The notes under the pieces: generated by a model
The model's database searches: none
Seen by the model: the letters and a program-made list of their open reading frames with translations, nothing else
Told to the model about the DNA's origin: nothing
Made by a program: the position numbers and the translations under genes
Part shown: positions 46,591 to 59,662 of the stretch, one piece after another
Layout of the letters: the number at the start of each line of letters is the position of its first letter
How positions within the stretch are numbered: position 1 is the first letter of the stretch
Origin: Phoenix dactylifera
Taxonomy: Eukaryota > Streptophyta > Magnoliopsida > Arecales > Arecaceae
DNA length: 64,000 nucleotides
Assembly (NCBI RefSeq): GCF_009389715.1
Contig: NW_024068537.1
Location: 1-64,000, forward strand
Reading direction: 5' to 3'

Positions 46591-46899
46591 TAGGCATACA
46601 TGTTTTATATGTCAATTTCTTCAGCCTAGAAAAAATTACGTGTGCAACATCAATTTTAAACATTGCTTTTAAAATAATTATACATAATTATTTTAATTTT
46701 TTTAATTTAGAAAATAGTACATCTACGTGATGAACCCCCGGCGGCAAAAAAGAAAAATGCTGCAGTAATATAAAAAAATCTTATACAAAAATTAATTTTA
46801 AAAATAAATTCTCAAAATGAAAAACTAGGGGCTATTATGACGGACTACCCTATATTTTGAAAATTAAATTATTACCTAACCTCCTATGACCAAATTAGA

Positions 46900-47850
46900 C
46901 CCTAATAATCCATTCTCCGTTGACTCTTTCTGAAACTTGCCGAGCCTTGGTGGCCTCAAATGCCCTTTTCGCAAAAGTTATTAAGAAAGCGGCAGCTCCG
47001 GAGAAGGTGAGCTCTTTTTGTAGCTAGCGGTGAGGAATAAATTATGTGTTTTTGTGTTGGTTCAAGGGTTGAGTCGGTCAACCACTTTTTTTTTTTTTTT
47101 ATGCTCATTTGCTAAGAGTTTGTGGACCGCTATCGGGCTACGACGGAGTTTCCCTAACCTCTGGATTGAATGGAGAAGGAAGAGCATTCTCCTATCCTCT
47201 TCCATACGGAAGATTCGCATCAGCATCTTTGGATCAGACTACTATCCTTGGTTCATCCTAGAGCTGATCAAAACTCGGACCCGGGCCGGGCTCGGACTGC
47301 GGCTCTACAGCAGAAATTAGGCCCGATGGCTATGCCCAGGCCCGGCCCGGCCCGACTGTCGGACTTAAATTTTTGTCCAGGCCCGATCCGACTTTATAAA
47401 TATGGTTCTAGGCCCGTCTAGCCCGGCCCGACCCGATAGGCCCGACCCGACAAGCTCGATTTTTTCTTTGTTTGGAATCTGGAAATGGGCCAGAAATGGC
47501 CGACCAGGCCCGGCCGATTTTTTTGGTCGGGCTGCTTTTCTTGCCCAGGCCCGACCCATGGGCCTTTTTTTAATGCCCAAGCCCGAAAAAATTCGGGCCG
47601 GGCTGGGCGGGCTGGAAGGCCCGTTGATCAGACTCTAGTACCTCATCTTCATTCCAATTCTTCTTGACTTTGACTCTAAAATTTTCTGAGTTTCCGGTCC
47701 TCGGAATTTTGTTTTCTTTTTTTGTTTTCTGAGAGGGACAAGCATTCCAATTTCAAGTTGAACTTTTCAACTTCTGTCCATTACACTTGTCCCAACGTAA
47801 TTATTAGAAGGGAGGCCGGGATACCACATGGTCTAGATGGTGACTGCATG
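46900..47850 (+). pseudogene. LINE zf-RVT remnant, unit C copy, interrupted by a TIR element
   Basis: Twin of 5740-6290. CSFAKSLWTAIGLRRSFPNL and IEWRRKSILLSSSIRK read in one frame. The remnant is split by the GC-rich element at 47259-47637; the sequence resumes at CCAATTCTTCTTGACTTTGA. Confidence 0.5.
47259..47637. mobile_element. GC-rich MITE-like element with TAGAG...CTCTA ends
   Basis: About 379 bp absent from the same site in unit A (TTGGTTCATCCCAATTC near 6,090). Ends are TAGAGCTGATCAAAAC and TTGATCAGACTCTA, imperfect inverted repeats. The interior is rich in GGCCCGGCCCGACC and its complement. This matches a common plant MITE type that I would place in hAT. An exact target duplication is not clear: TTCATCC lies on the left and TTCATTCC about 11 bases beyond the right end. 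Open frames within it are not genes. Confidence 0.7.
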
Positions 47851-48394
47851 ATTGTTGAATTGCGTGAACTAATTCAAAGGAGTTGGTTGGGTGTCTTTAA
47901 TATCATGTTGAATTGCGAAAACTAATTCAAAGGAGTCGGTTGTTGTCTTTAATAGCATCTCTATCGACCGAGAGGATAGCATCTTCTATCCGATATTTTT
48001 CCCATTCAACCTCTTTCTTTGACCTGTTGGTATGCAAGACTATAGATGCCATGCATTGAGCTGCTTACCCAAGAGCAGTCTAGATGCTTATTACTGTCGA
48101 TCCTGGAACATCGTGATGGACCGCTTCCGAGGATCTGCGAGACAACAAATAAGGATAAGAGCTCAGCGAATTGGCTCCGACCGAGCCCTTCGATACTAAG
48201 TCGTAGGGAATTTATAGTAGGAACGGAAGAGGAGGGAAAAAGAGAACAGAGAGATATAGTCTTCCCTAGTTAAAGATGATTTTTCATTAATTCATTATCT
48301 TTTCAGGAGGGCCTTTGGACCTATTCGTAGCAGTGATGCATCTATTTCTCAAATGGAATAGAGACTGCAATGGAAGAAATTATATTCTACACTA

Positions 48395-48853
48395 CGTGCA
48401 CCACGTGGCAGTGCGCCAGTCTAATCACAGAAGATAGTTATAAGCTGACAGCAACCATTGAAGGATAAGTTGAAGCCATAGCACTAGCGGACGGTAGAGG
48501 CCAGACTCGAGAGATATAGCCGAAGACTTTTTGTTGAGGAAGAGATAGAACTGTAGATGGATGGCAACATAGTGCCCAACAAAAACAAAAACAAGCCAGT
48601 CACCTGTTGGCTAAAATAGAGCATGACATGTTAGCAAAGTCCAGACCAGTTTGTAGGGTTTGGGTAAAATCACTATCTCCCAACCCTCGTTCAGCTTGAA
48701 ACATTCAAAGCATCGCAAAATTTCTATCACCCACCCCTTACGGTAGACATGCAAAGGAATATGCAACTAGATGGTGGCTATAAAAGGCCTCGAACTCTCT
48801 CTCAACAGCCACAATAACCTTAAAAACACCTTGGGCCTATTAGAACCTTGGCT
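48395..48853 (+). promoter_or_regulatory. Promoter of receptor kinase pseudogene C
   Basis: Near-identical to the copy A promoter. TATA box CTATAAAAGG is at 48778-48787, and one G-box, CACGTG, at 48402-48407. The promoter looks able to work although the gene behind it is broken, so a non-coding transcript is possible. Confidence 0.65.
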
Positions 48854-51800
48854 ATGTCATCTCCAAAATTCTTCTCCACCCTTCTTCTGTTTCTAATCCT
48901 TTCATTTCTTCTTGCCTTGGCATCAGCTTCACTTGCATCCCAAGGGAGGGCCCTCCTCCAGTGGAAAGCCAGCCTCCAGAGCCAAGGATCACTTGAATCT
49001 TGGAACCTCGACACAAGTCTATGCAACTGGACTGGAATCGCATGCAACATCACACGTCGAGGCCGACATGTGATCAGGGAGGTGAATCTGGCCCATATGG
49101 GTCTGGCAGGAACGCTAAATGCTTTCAACTTCTCCGCCCTGTCATCACTTACCAGTCTCAACCTCACGTTCAATGAGCTCTATGGAAGCATTCCTCCCAC
49201 CATATCTGCTCTTTCGAAGCTCACCTCTCTTGATCTTTGCACTAATAACTTTGCAGGGATAATTCCACTGCAGATCATTTCTCTGACAAAGCTCAACTCT
49301 TTCAATCTTAGCGAGAATCAGATAAGTGGTTCCATCCCTCCTTGGCTAAGTAATATGACATGGCTTAACTTCTTATACCTACACCAGAATAACCTTTCAG
49401 GTACCATCCCTAAGGAGTTAGGAAGGCTTGGGAATCTCTTGGAGTTGAAAATCTACACCAACCATATAACAGGTTCCATCCCTCTCACTTTGGGAAATTT
49501 AACCCAGCTTCAAGTATTGGATTGCTCCACCAACGGGATATCTGGCTCCATCCCTCCCGAATTAGGGAATCTCGTAAACCTGGTTTATTTAGAGATGAGC
49601 AATAACAGTCTGATAGGTTTTCATCCCTCTTAGCTTAGGAAACTGGACCAAGCTTAACTGGTTCAATCTTTGGAATAATCATCTCTCTGGCTCCATTCCT
49701 TCTGAAATAGGAAATCTAGTGGAGTTAACTATGCTAGAACTCTCAACAAACAATTTAACAGGTTCCATCCCTACTAGTATCAGAAATTTAACCAAGCTTG
49801 AAACCTTGAACCTCTTTAAAAATCAGATCTCTGGATCAATTCCTCATGAAATACAAGATCTGGTAAGCTTGAGAGATTTGAAAATATATGTCAACCTTTT
49901 AGATGGTTCAATCCCCTGCTAGTATCGGAAATTTAACCAAGCTTGAAATCTTGTCCCTCCATGAAAATCAAATCTCTGGCTCAATCCCTCCATCTCTTGG
50001 AAGCTTAACCAACCTTACTTATTTGCGCTTATTCAACAATCAACTATCTGGTTCTTTGCCTCAGGAATTTAATAATATTACAAATTTGAAAGTTCTCCAA
50101 TTGGGGTACAACAGTTTTTCTGGCCATTTACCCCATGACATATGCAAAGGAGGAGTTCTACATATTCTTTCTTTGAGCAACAACTATTTTGAAGGTCCGA
50201 TTCCCCAAAGCTTGAAAAACTGCACAAGCCTAGTCGGAGTCGGACTCAAGCAGAACCAACTATCTGGGGATATATCTGAAAATCTTGGAGTGTATCCACA
50301 TCTCTCGTACTTTGATTTAAGCTTCAACAATCTGTCTGGTAAGCTCTCACCAAACTGGGGAGGATGTCATAATTTGTCGCTCTTAAAAATCTCCAGCAAC
50401 AAGGTTACAGGAAGCATACCAGCAGAACTCGGAAAGTTGACTCGACTACAAAAACTTGACCTTTCTTCGAACTATCTATCAGGAGAGATTCCAAAGGATC
50501 TGAGCAAGTTAACTAATCTATATAACTTGACTTTGAGCAATAACCAACTTGTTGGGGAGGTATATCCAGAATTCGGAGAACTATCTAATTTAGAGATTCT
50601 TGATCTGTCAGCAAATCAACTAAGAGGAAGGGTACCAGAATAATTAGGTAACTGCATGAAACTTTATTCGCTGAAGCTTGGAAACAATCTTTTTAATGGA
50701 AGCATTCCCTTTCAAATTGGAAATCTAGTAAACCTACAAGTCTTCCTAGATCTAAGCCACAACTCATTTACTGGAGAGATACCATCACAATTTGGCAAAC
50801 TGGATAAGCTAGAAGTTCTGAATCTATCACACAATGAGCTGACCGGTCATGTTCCACTTCTTTGAGTGATATGATAAGTTTGTTATCTGTAGACTTATCA
50901 TACAATGAATTAGAAGGCCCACTGCCCAACAGCAGAATTTTTCAGAATGCTCCAGTGGAGTGGTTCGCCCACAACAAGGGCTTGTGTGGTGCAGTGAAAG
51001 GTTTGCCTTCATGTGGCTCCCATACAACCAGCAAAAGATGATTCAAATAAGCACCACAAACTTCTCTTGTTAATTACTGTTCCTAGTTTCTTATTTCTAT
51101 TTGTTGTATTTGCTTTGCTAATTCTGTGGAAGAAATGTACGAGAAATGATGCAAGTATTGAAGAAGGTGGATTCTCTATTTGGAACTTCAATGGAGAAAA
51201 TGCATACAATGGCATCATTCAAGCAACAGAGAATTTTGATGCCAAGTACTGCATTGGCACTGGAGCATTTTCTAATGTTTACAAAGCATTATTGCGCGGC
51301 AAGTTGGTAGCTGTGAAGAAATTTCATCCATTAGAAATTGAAGACTCGCCAAGCAAGCAAACTTTTTGGAATGAAATACGGGCACTGACCCAGATCCAAC
51401 ATCGGAATATTGTGAAGCTTTATGGTTTTTTGCTCCAATGGTCGACATAAATTTCTTGTTTGTGAATACATGGAGAGAGGAAGCTTGGCAAATATTCTCC
51501 GAAGTGAAGGTGCCGCTGAATTGGATTGGTCTAAGAGAGTGGATGCTGTAAAACATATTGCTCATGCTCTATCATACATGCACCATGATTGTGCTCCGCC
51601 ATTAGTGCACCGAGACATAACAAGCAAAAATATTCTACTTGATTCAGAATACAAGGCTTGTATTTCGGACTTCGGTATTGCTAGACTTCTAAAGCCTGAT
51701 TCATCAAACTGGAGTATCCTTGCAGGCACACGAGGATATTTGGCCCCAGGCATGCTGCAATTCTATTTTTGTAATGTAAGAACAATGGAGATACAAATTT

Positions 51801-52605
51801 GTTTATATTTTTTAATACATTGTTCGAGATATGTTAAGAGCATCTTTAGGTTTATTTCTATATAAAAAAAGGTAACATATCTATGACCATGGTAACTTAT
51901 CAATGCATTACACACTTCCATGCTCGTCAAAGAAACACAATATTTTTCCTCCAAAAGAGTTATTGTTTCTTTCTCGGTCTTTTTAGGATTAGCTAATTAC
52001 ATGTTATTCTCCATGACATTCATGTGACCAAGTTGATATGAAGATATGTTTGTTTAACTTTAATACTATTACATTTTCAATGCTATAATTTGTACTAGAC
52101 TATGTAATACGTAGTAAACTATTGATTACATGCTGAGTTGCTTTTGTGTGGGACTGACACAATTGAGAATGCTTTGGAACTTTTTGTATTAAATCAGATA
52201 CCTTGTGTTGCAGTTACAAGTGGACTCTAGAGCTAATTAAATCGATAAAACTAGCTCTATTAGAAGTGGTTGACAATAAAAATTTGATTATATATTTTTT
52301 CTTGTCTGTTGCAGAGCTTGCATACACAATGAGGGTTACTGAGAAATGTGATGTATATAGTTTTGGAGTAGTTGCACTTGAGATTGTAATGGGAAAGCAT
52401 CCAGGAGATCTCATCTCTACTTTATCTTCTACGATCAGTGAAAACACCTCTCTGAAAGATATATTAGACCCGCGACTACCACCTCTGACAACTCAAGCTG
52501 CAAATGAGTTAGTTGCAATAGTTATGACAGTATTTCAGTGTTTAGATAACAACCCGCATTCTCGTCCGAGATGCGAAATGTATCTCAACAGCTATCTACC
52601 ATCGG

Positions 52606-53590
52606 CTGGGGCGGCTCAATACATTCTGGGGCCTAAGGCGAATCCAATGAATGAGGCCTTTTTTTTTAATAATAATTTTTTTTAATAATAATTTTTTAAT
52701 AATATAAAATACTTAAAACAATATATGAAAATAGATAGCTATCAAGTACACTATTTCAACCATGAATCTAACAAAGATAGACAAGAAGCCTTTCAATTTA
52801 ATATAATTCTTGAATGGAAGCACATAAAAGTAATTATTCTAAATGAAGGGCCATGAAACTGATTAAATAACTGAGATAATGCTTGGCAATACTGTTTACC
52901 ATGTCAAGCAAGAGCCGAATAGGAAAATGTCATCCCATGGCACTTCATGGTCAAGGTAAAGAAAAGAATTTGTCCATAAAGAAACCTCTAAGAGAAAGTA
53001 GGGTCATTATGGAAAATTCACTCCATCAAATTAATAAAAGTCCCATCCCACCATCTCCCCTTCAAGTGAGTACCCAAGCAGCAACTGCAACATCACGGCA
53101 CAGCAGCCATTCAACCCCCTCCCTCCTTTTCTCTCTCTACCACCCAAGAGGGGAGAAGAAACCGAGAGGAGAAAACTAAAAGAATCTCCACCCTCCAAGA
53201 CGTCCATCTCCAATCCCCCTATCTTTCTTCCGGATGGCCCAGCTGGATCAGGAGTAATGTGAGGGAAGGAAAACCAAGACCAAAACCAAAAAAGAGAAGG
53301 GATGAAAGGTAAGAGTGGCTTCAGGCGTCTATCAAGCCAACCAAATCCCTCCTCTCTCTCTCTCTCTCTCTCTCGCCCCCCCCCCCCCCGCTCCCACCCA
53401 AAACAAAACTACTGTCCCCAACTTCCAAATTGCCCCTCTGCAGGCCAAGAAACTCTCCACCGATGGAGGGGGGAAGATTCGTAGCCAGCTCCTGATCCCA
53501 TTTATATGGGGCTTTGCTTCCTTTTGATCAGCCTCCCGGGGCCTTCCATTGGCCCGGGGCCTCAGTCGCCTAAGGCTCAGGCCGGCCCTG
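52606..53590. mobile_element. Non-autonomous hAT transposon in the last exon of receptor kinase C
   Basis: A 985-bp insert flanked by an exact 8-bp target duplication, ACCATCGG (52598-52605 and 53591-53598). Copies A and B have the uninterrupted site. The left end is CTGGGGCGGCTCAAT and the right end, read inward, is CAGGGCCGGCCTGAG; both are followed by a CCTTAGGCG or GCCTAAGGCG block, as in many plant hAT elements. No transposase is visible. The interior has AATAATAATTTTTT repeats on the left and a (CT)n plus poly-C tract at about 53,353-53,390. Confidence 0.9.
53353..53390. repeat. (CT)n followed by poly-C in the hAT element
   Basis: About a dozen CT units followed by roughly 14 C residues. 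The length is likely to be unstable in sequencing. Confidence 0.9.
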
Positions 53591-53665
53591 ACCATCGGGG
53601 CACGACCAAACTCCCAACCTTTGGACATGATTAAGTTATATCACCTAATCCATGTCAAGGTATGA

Positions 53666-55140
53666 TAGAAAATAGATATTTTGCCAAAAAAAGCCATCAT
53701 TTAATATATAGTTTATCTCCTTTTTTCGATTCACGAGAGTTAGCAGAACTTGATTCTTTATGCAGTAGATTCATATCAACCAACGGATAGATCCCTCCAT
53801 GCTTTTATTATTGGAAATTGTAAAGTTATCTTGACTGAGTTGTCAAAACAATTAATTTATACTCGAGCATTTTATTGATCTGGTCAATCCGGAAAAATTA
53901 TTGCGTAATATGGCCATGCTTGCAGCCCGTCACAATCGCTAGTTACTGTGATGATAGGCGTATTCAAGGAATAAAGCCCATAAAAATCAACGGCTGTGAT
54001 TGGCTGCCTGCGCGCCATGGTGCATGCAGTGTAATTAATAATATCTCGTCAATCTGGCATAATAGACACCTGCCAACCATAGGATTTGTGTTTCCCATGG
54101 AGCGATATACTTGTAAGCAGGCACTCACATTTACCAAGAAAATATGAGAACTGACATGTTTTTGTCAGGAATTTCGGGGGGGAAAAAATGCAGTGGGCCA
54201 TTTAGGTTGGGCTAGTTGTTGTCTCGATGCTCTATTTAAACTAGAATTATACTGGATTAGATTTATTTATTAGACCGGTATTAGATTGTACGGTTTCTTG
54301 GACTTGGACATCACTTCGTCTCCTCAGTTCAATTTGCACTTCATTTTATTTATCAATAAAATAATATAATAGGTTTCATTAATTTGCTCAAAAATATAAT
54401 GATATATGTAATGTAGGATTTGAAGTTTGAGATTCAAGTATATCATCATACGTGACCATAGTAATGGAAAAGCCTCGATATTTGCTAATGAATTGATAGA
54501 TAAACTTTTTTGTTGAAAGAAAAAGGAGTTTAACAATCTGAGCTTGAAAATTTGCTAAAAAAGAAAATTGAGCTTGCAAAACTAAATAAAAGTTTGGGTT
54601 CAAACTAATAACATATTGGTCAATTAAACAAACAAGCCAAGTTTGGATTTCTATATATATAGCTAGGTAGATGGATGGATAGAAAGATGGATAGGTATAT
54701 TTATATATGCACGTGTGTGTACAAACCTAAGCAGTTAACTAGTTTACTACTACTTTGACTCATTTATATTTCTTCTCCCCAACCATCCAAGTTAGCCCTT
54801 GACCAAGGAAAAGCCAACCATTGTTTAGAAGGTGGCGCTCCTACCATATTTCCTTAATGAAAAATAAAACGAAAAAAAAGGGCAGTGTAGAAAGAATGTT
54901 GTATTATACTCAAGTAATTGCACAAAAACTTTTGTAGAAATCATAGTTAATAAAATTACAATGCACCAATATTAATGCTCAAGTTGTATTAAAATTAGAA
55001 AGAATACTAGTAAAAACACAATCCAAGTATTGCAGCTTTATAGGATTCCCTCAAGGCTCAACACACCAGACATTGATATAATGTCTCCTACCCTAACTTG
55101 CAAGTCCAAGTTAATCTAAGCCCCTAAATTCCCTGGTAAT
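53666..55140. other. 3' flank of receptor kinase C
   Basis: Twin of 11107-12590, including the possible 3' intron acceptor near 53,765 and the poly(A)-like AATAAAATAATATAATAGG near 54,355. No gene is seen. Confidence 0.55.
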
Positions 55141-56200
55141 ATCAGGTGCTCAACCTAATAACATCTTTTAATGGCCCCCTCACGACATACCCTAACTTGC
55201 AGCCACTAACAATCGACTAGAGAATACAAAACGAAAGGATTAGAAGACAGCCCGACTAGTCTTGGGTGGGCCCACCTACACGGCTGCACCTCTCCCTCTC
55301 CGTCCCTATTAATCAAATCACAACCGTTCGATTGGTCGGTCGCTTATATTGCCCCGATCTGATGGCTGACACTTTATGGTCCGCCAGATCTCAAGAACGG
55401 TTCAGATTGTTTTGATATCCAGTGGGTTTCTTGGTCATCTGGTAATTTTGCCGAAGGATGTTGGGGGCCCACCTTCGACCAAGGCTGTTATTTGAAGGGA
55501 TTGAAAGGGAGGGAGAGGAAGAGTTGAAGAAGATCCGCTGCGGTTTTGGTATCGCTGACTTCTTCTTTTTATGACCATTTTTAATTCTTTTGGTTTTCAA
55601 TTGAGAAAGTTACATGTTTTTTCTCCATTTTTATGTTTTCTGTTTTGCAAGTACGTTTTTTTTTCTGGAATAATTGAATAAATATGCTGCTCGTTGGGAT
55701 TTTTGATTCTATGTTTGATGAGAATTGAGGCTCTTGGTTTCTCTCTTGACTATTTGTGAGCAAAGTCCAAGCAACACCTCAGCTTGTCACTTGCACAAAA
55801 TTAGTCACCCTACCCACTGAATTGATCTTGAAACTTGTTAGGAATTATTCAATATATCACGGACCTAATTTTTATTTTGTCCAAGTTTAAATTAGGGCCC
55901 TTAATCAACGACTCTAGTTATCAAAAACAGGGATGGGCGTTTGGTGGAGTCTGAATCATCTTGACACTGAATTCCCCTTAGTTATCAAAAACAGGGATGG
56001 GTATTTGGTGGAACGGTGGTTTGTGACACTTCTATGAAGGCATAATCCAGTGGCCACATCTTGTCACTGAATCCCCCTTATTTATTATCCATGTTCTATT
56101 CCTTTCATGACCCCAACCCAAATAGACTAGATTATCTTAGATAATTGGAAAAAAATTCCAATATTAAATATCATTAATCTTTTGCGTTGTTTGTTTTCAG
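55141..56200. promoter_or_regulatory. Upstream region of the SERINC remnant, unit C, with the MITE empty site
   Basis: Twin of 12,591-14,367. About 150 bases are lost near 55,195, and the site CCACCTTCGACCAAGG (about 55,469-55,484) is free of the hAT MITE found in A. Confidence 0.4.
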
Positions 56201-58230
56201 AATGAGGAAGCCAGTTGAAAATATTCTGGTAGAAGGTGGCAGGAGTGAGGAAATACAGAGTTGGGAGCAATCGATATTTGCAAAACAAGAAAGTGCAATA
56301 TATTCCGTCAAAAGAAAACAGTCTTTGCCTGCTTGATACGGGAACAAATTTATTGGCCTGGTTTGTTTGTGGCTACGGGAACAAATTTCTGCATATTCTT
56401 CATTGTAGGTCACTATCCGGTCCATCATGTATGCCTCTTCATATCGAGCATTTGACAACTATATTATATAAGTTCGTGCTTTAGTTAATAATTTGGATAT
56501 GCACTTCAAAACTAATATGAAAATTACTCTTAAGCTGTGATCTTTATACTCAGATCTGCTACTTATTGACTAATAGTTCTGAACTTTGCATATGGAATGG
56601 ATAAATCCTTTGCAATTCTTTCTTATCCATAACCAAATTATAATGTACGCAAAACTTCCTTGATATTAAAATTTTCTTCTCTTGAACCATCTTTAATTAT
56701 CACAACAGTACTAGTTCAATGAATAAATAATTTTGTTTTGAAAGGAAAATGAATAATGCATGTTTTTACAGATATATCATGGGTAAATTTAATACCTTTC
56801 TAAGTTTCCTTTGAGAAAAGAGTATCTTTGTAATTGTAATCTGCTATAATCCATTTCTTTATTTTACTAAGAAATAGTTAGCTTAATTAATCTTGGAAGA
56901 ATAACATTTTTAATTTTTAGGTTGCTTATCTCACATTGGGAAGCAACCCGATATATTTACACTAGCATATTAAATACCTTTCTTTTGTTTTGGGAAAAGA
57001 GTATCTTAGTAGTTGTAATCTGCTATAATCCATTTCCTTATTTTATTAAAAAACAGTTAGTTCAATCAATCTGGGAAGAGTAGCACTTCTAATTTTTAGG
57101 CTTCTTATCTCACATTGGGCATTAATCCGATATATTTACAGTAACAAACTTCTTCCCTTCCTAACCGCATGGTGGATCATAAATAGAAACTTCGAGCAGG
57201 AGATGTGCCATACGATTTGCAAGCTTATTATCATGTAAATCATGTGGAATTATCTTTCCAGATATACAGTATGTGGAATTGATGATGATGAATGTTTTCA
57301 TGCTGCAGGCATGCTTCGTATAAGCTTAGGGTGCTTCATATCCTTCAATAAAGACAATTCATTGAGCCTCCAGTTTTTTTCTAGCTAAAGTCTTGTATAT
57401 AGCTATGCATTATCATTATTTTAAGAATATGACATACTAATTGTTTCAAATAAAGTCCTTCATGGCTGTAATTCCGCACTTGCATTTTTTGTGGAAGAAA
57501 TGGTTCAGCGGGTATAAACTTCTGAAAAGTTAATCTATTAGGAACCTTGACAAATATTCTTGGATATTTTTCTCATTTATGTTTGTCACTACATTAGAGC
57601 TGAGAAGCTGCAAGAAGCTCGCAACTCATGGCATTCTAGATGTTGGGGTTTAAAGGTTGCTATATATCTATTGTCAGTGATGGCTCCATTCATCATCCCT
57701 TTATGTTTCATCCAATTATATGGTATGCTGAGAAGTCATCGAGCATGATATTTATGTTACTGAATGTAATTGTATCATTTAATTTAACTGAAACAGTTTA
57801 TGTAGTTTCTCTAGATCATGGAGGTTTTTTTCCTGTTCTTATTTAATCTACAAAACTGTATTATCATTATGCCAATTTCTTCCACGACAAAACAGTGTGT
57901 ACGTCTTTTTTTTTTTTTGCATCACAAATCATAATGTCAGAATGATGCTAAGTTGTTGGATTTTATGCAGAGCTGCTAATGTATAAACTTTACCAAAGAT
58001 TTCAAATTTTTTGTTTGTCCTTCCACCTTTTGACATTAAGAATCTAATTTACTGAGAATACAACATGTGTAAATTAATAAGATGTGTGTGTGTATGGGTT
58101 TTATTTCTCTATCCACCATGAAGCTAGGAAAAAAAGAACCAAAACAATATTCTAGGGGAAAAAGGGACAGGAGACAACAACTATTTTACCTTTTTCTTTT
58201 TGCAGGTGAGGTTGCTCACGTAGGTGCAGG
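56201..58230 (+). pseudogene. SERINC family pseudogene, unit C
   Basis: Same four blocks as in unit A: 56201-56404, from about 57,309, 57598-57722 and 58206-58230. The third block here ends FIQLYG, the family consensus, whereas A has FIELYG, so some substitutions arose after the split. The first block shares the loss of the ARYIYGFIFF segment with A, so the gene was already dead before the A/C duplication. The C-terminal half is absent. Confidence 0.7.
56794..57146. repeat. Tandem duplication of about 180 bp in a SERINC intron (unit C)
   Basis: Twin of 14961-15312, with units starting at about 56,794 and 56,976. Confidence 0.8.
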
Positions 58231-59033
58231 GTAATTTTGTAATTCTTCCATGCGCTTCTTATTTGTGTAAATTCTAATAAAGCAAAATACATTTTCTGCA
58301 TGCATCCATGTGTAATTTGAATTTGAAATTGCAGTTATAATCTTATTTTATGATAGTTGCATTTATATATTTTATCTGTCTTCTTCAAATTTTCACACTT
58401 ACCGAATTTTCCATCGAAATTGCTAATGTAGAATTTGAATTCTATCAAAATCATACATCAAGAAGTGATTAAAGAAAATAGTTTTAATCACAATTAATGA
58501 TAAGTTGTCACTTTTCCAAAAGATGTTCTATTATAGTTACATGCCTTTTATGTATATTATTGACAAGTCGCTTCCTGGAATCCTAGATAATTTAATTTTA
58601 TGTTTTCGTCTCCCCCCTCTTGTGAAAATTAACTTATCTTGGTCCTTTATTTCCTTTTCTTTTTTCTACCATGGCAGAATTTGAATATCTTAATTTTCTG
58701 TCAACTGCCTCCACCAACTGTGAAGTCCTGAAAATTTGTTGCATAGAATGGGAACAAAAGCGGTGGTGGGTGCAGGAACAGGAAGCATCTTGTTGCAATA
58801 TGTCAAATGCTGAACCCACATAAGATACATCTGTCCAATATGCATAAGTTTGCAGGCCCACAGATACATGCTACACAGTATAGTTAGCTTAGAAAAGGAT
58901 GATCTGTAGGTAGGTTGTCACTGACATTTGATCTCCTATAGGTTTGTCATGCTTACAGCCATGTATACATTTTTGTGTTAACAAGATGCTGAATGATATT
59001 ATTTTTATCGTATTTAGCTTGGGATTCAACTTA
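58231..59033. other. Intergenic after the SERINC remnant, unit C
   Basis: Twin of 16398-17200. No gene is seen. Confidence 0.5.
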
Positions 59034-59656
59034 TGATTTTGGACTGGCCAAGGAGCCAACCTTAGATGATTTTGGACTGGCCGAGGAGCCAACCACCCGA
59101 GGTGAATGACTTCGGCCCTAGCCGAGGATCCGACCATCCGAGGTGAGCGACTTTGGCCCCGATCGAGAAGCCCATCAATATGTGTCAACAATGACTGACA
59201 ATGCTAATGACCGACAGCCCTCGCAGCCTGCCGTCGTGGCAACACTACAATCTGCACCCGATCATTGCTACACGCTGACCATACAAACTGATTCCACACT
59301 ATAGCTGTACCACCTACCATTACTTGGCTATCAGTGCATGCCACGTTAGTTCAGATAGCGACAAATCCGGCTCGCCTATATAAAGGGGGACCTGTGGGAC
59401 CTCAGGTAAGATATTCATTTCACATAGAGTTTTACACTCTGCTGAAATCTTCTTTCTTCTACTCTATTGCCTATCTATTCTAACTTAGGTATTGGTGGGT
59501 CCTCCGCTAGAAACTCTCCGGCAAGTAAACTTTTTGCAAGCCATCCATGAAGAAGACCGACGCCCGACGCCACCACCAACCTGCTCAGCTTATCTCCAGC
59601 CGACTTTAGGGTTGTCCGAGCTGAACTCCGATTTTGGTCCGAATTCGGCGACAACA
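59034..59656 (+). mobile_element. Gypsy-type solo LTR remnant, unit C copy
   Basis: Twin of 17201-17823, again ending 6 bases from the ascorbate oxidase stop codon. The CTATATAAAGGGGG and CTTAGGTATTGGTGGGTCC landmarks are conserved. Confidence 0.6.
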
Positions 59657-59662
59657 AACCCC

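Larger units (their letters stand above)
48854..53665 (+). pseudogene. LRR receptor-like kinase, MIK2-like (copy C, broken)
   Basis: Near-identical twin of copy A: exon 1 is 48854-51749 and exon 2 starts at 52315. It cannot give a full protein as read. Differences from A: an extra T (run 49618-49621), an extra C (49913-49916), CAA to TAA at 50641-50643, a missing C near 50857, an extra A (51033-51036), an extra T (51426-51431), a GC in place of GT at the intron start (51750-51751), a missing C near 52569, and a 985-bp hAT insertion at 52606. Most of the one-base changes fall in short homopolymer runs, the typical pattern of sequencing or assembly error, so the true number of lesions may be lower. 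The nonsense codon and the hAT insertion are not of that kind. Confidence 0.9.

Noticed and set aside
47170-47667. Overlapping GC-rich frames on both strands
   Set aside because: They fall in the GC-rich TIR element, which has no coding role and is absent from the same site in unit A.
52883-53628. Several frames of 60-98 codons around 53 kb
   Set aside because: They lie in the non-autonomous hAT element and overlap (CT)n and poly-C tracts. None resembles a transposase.
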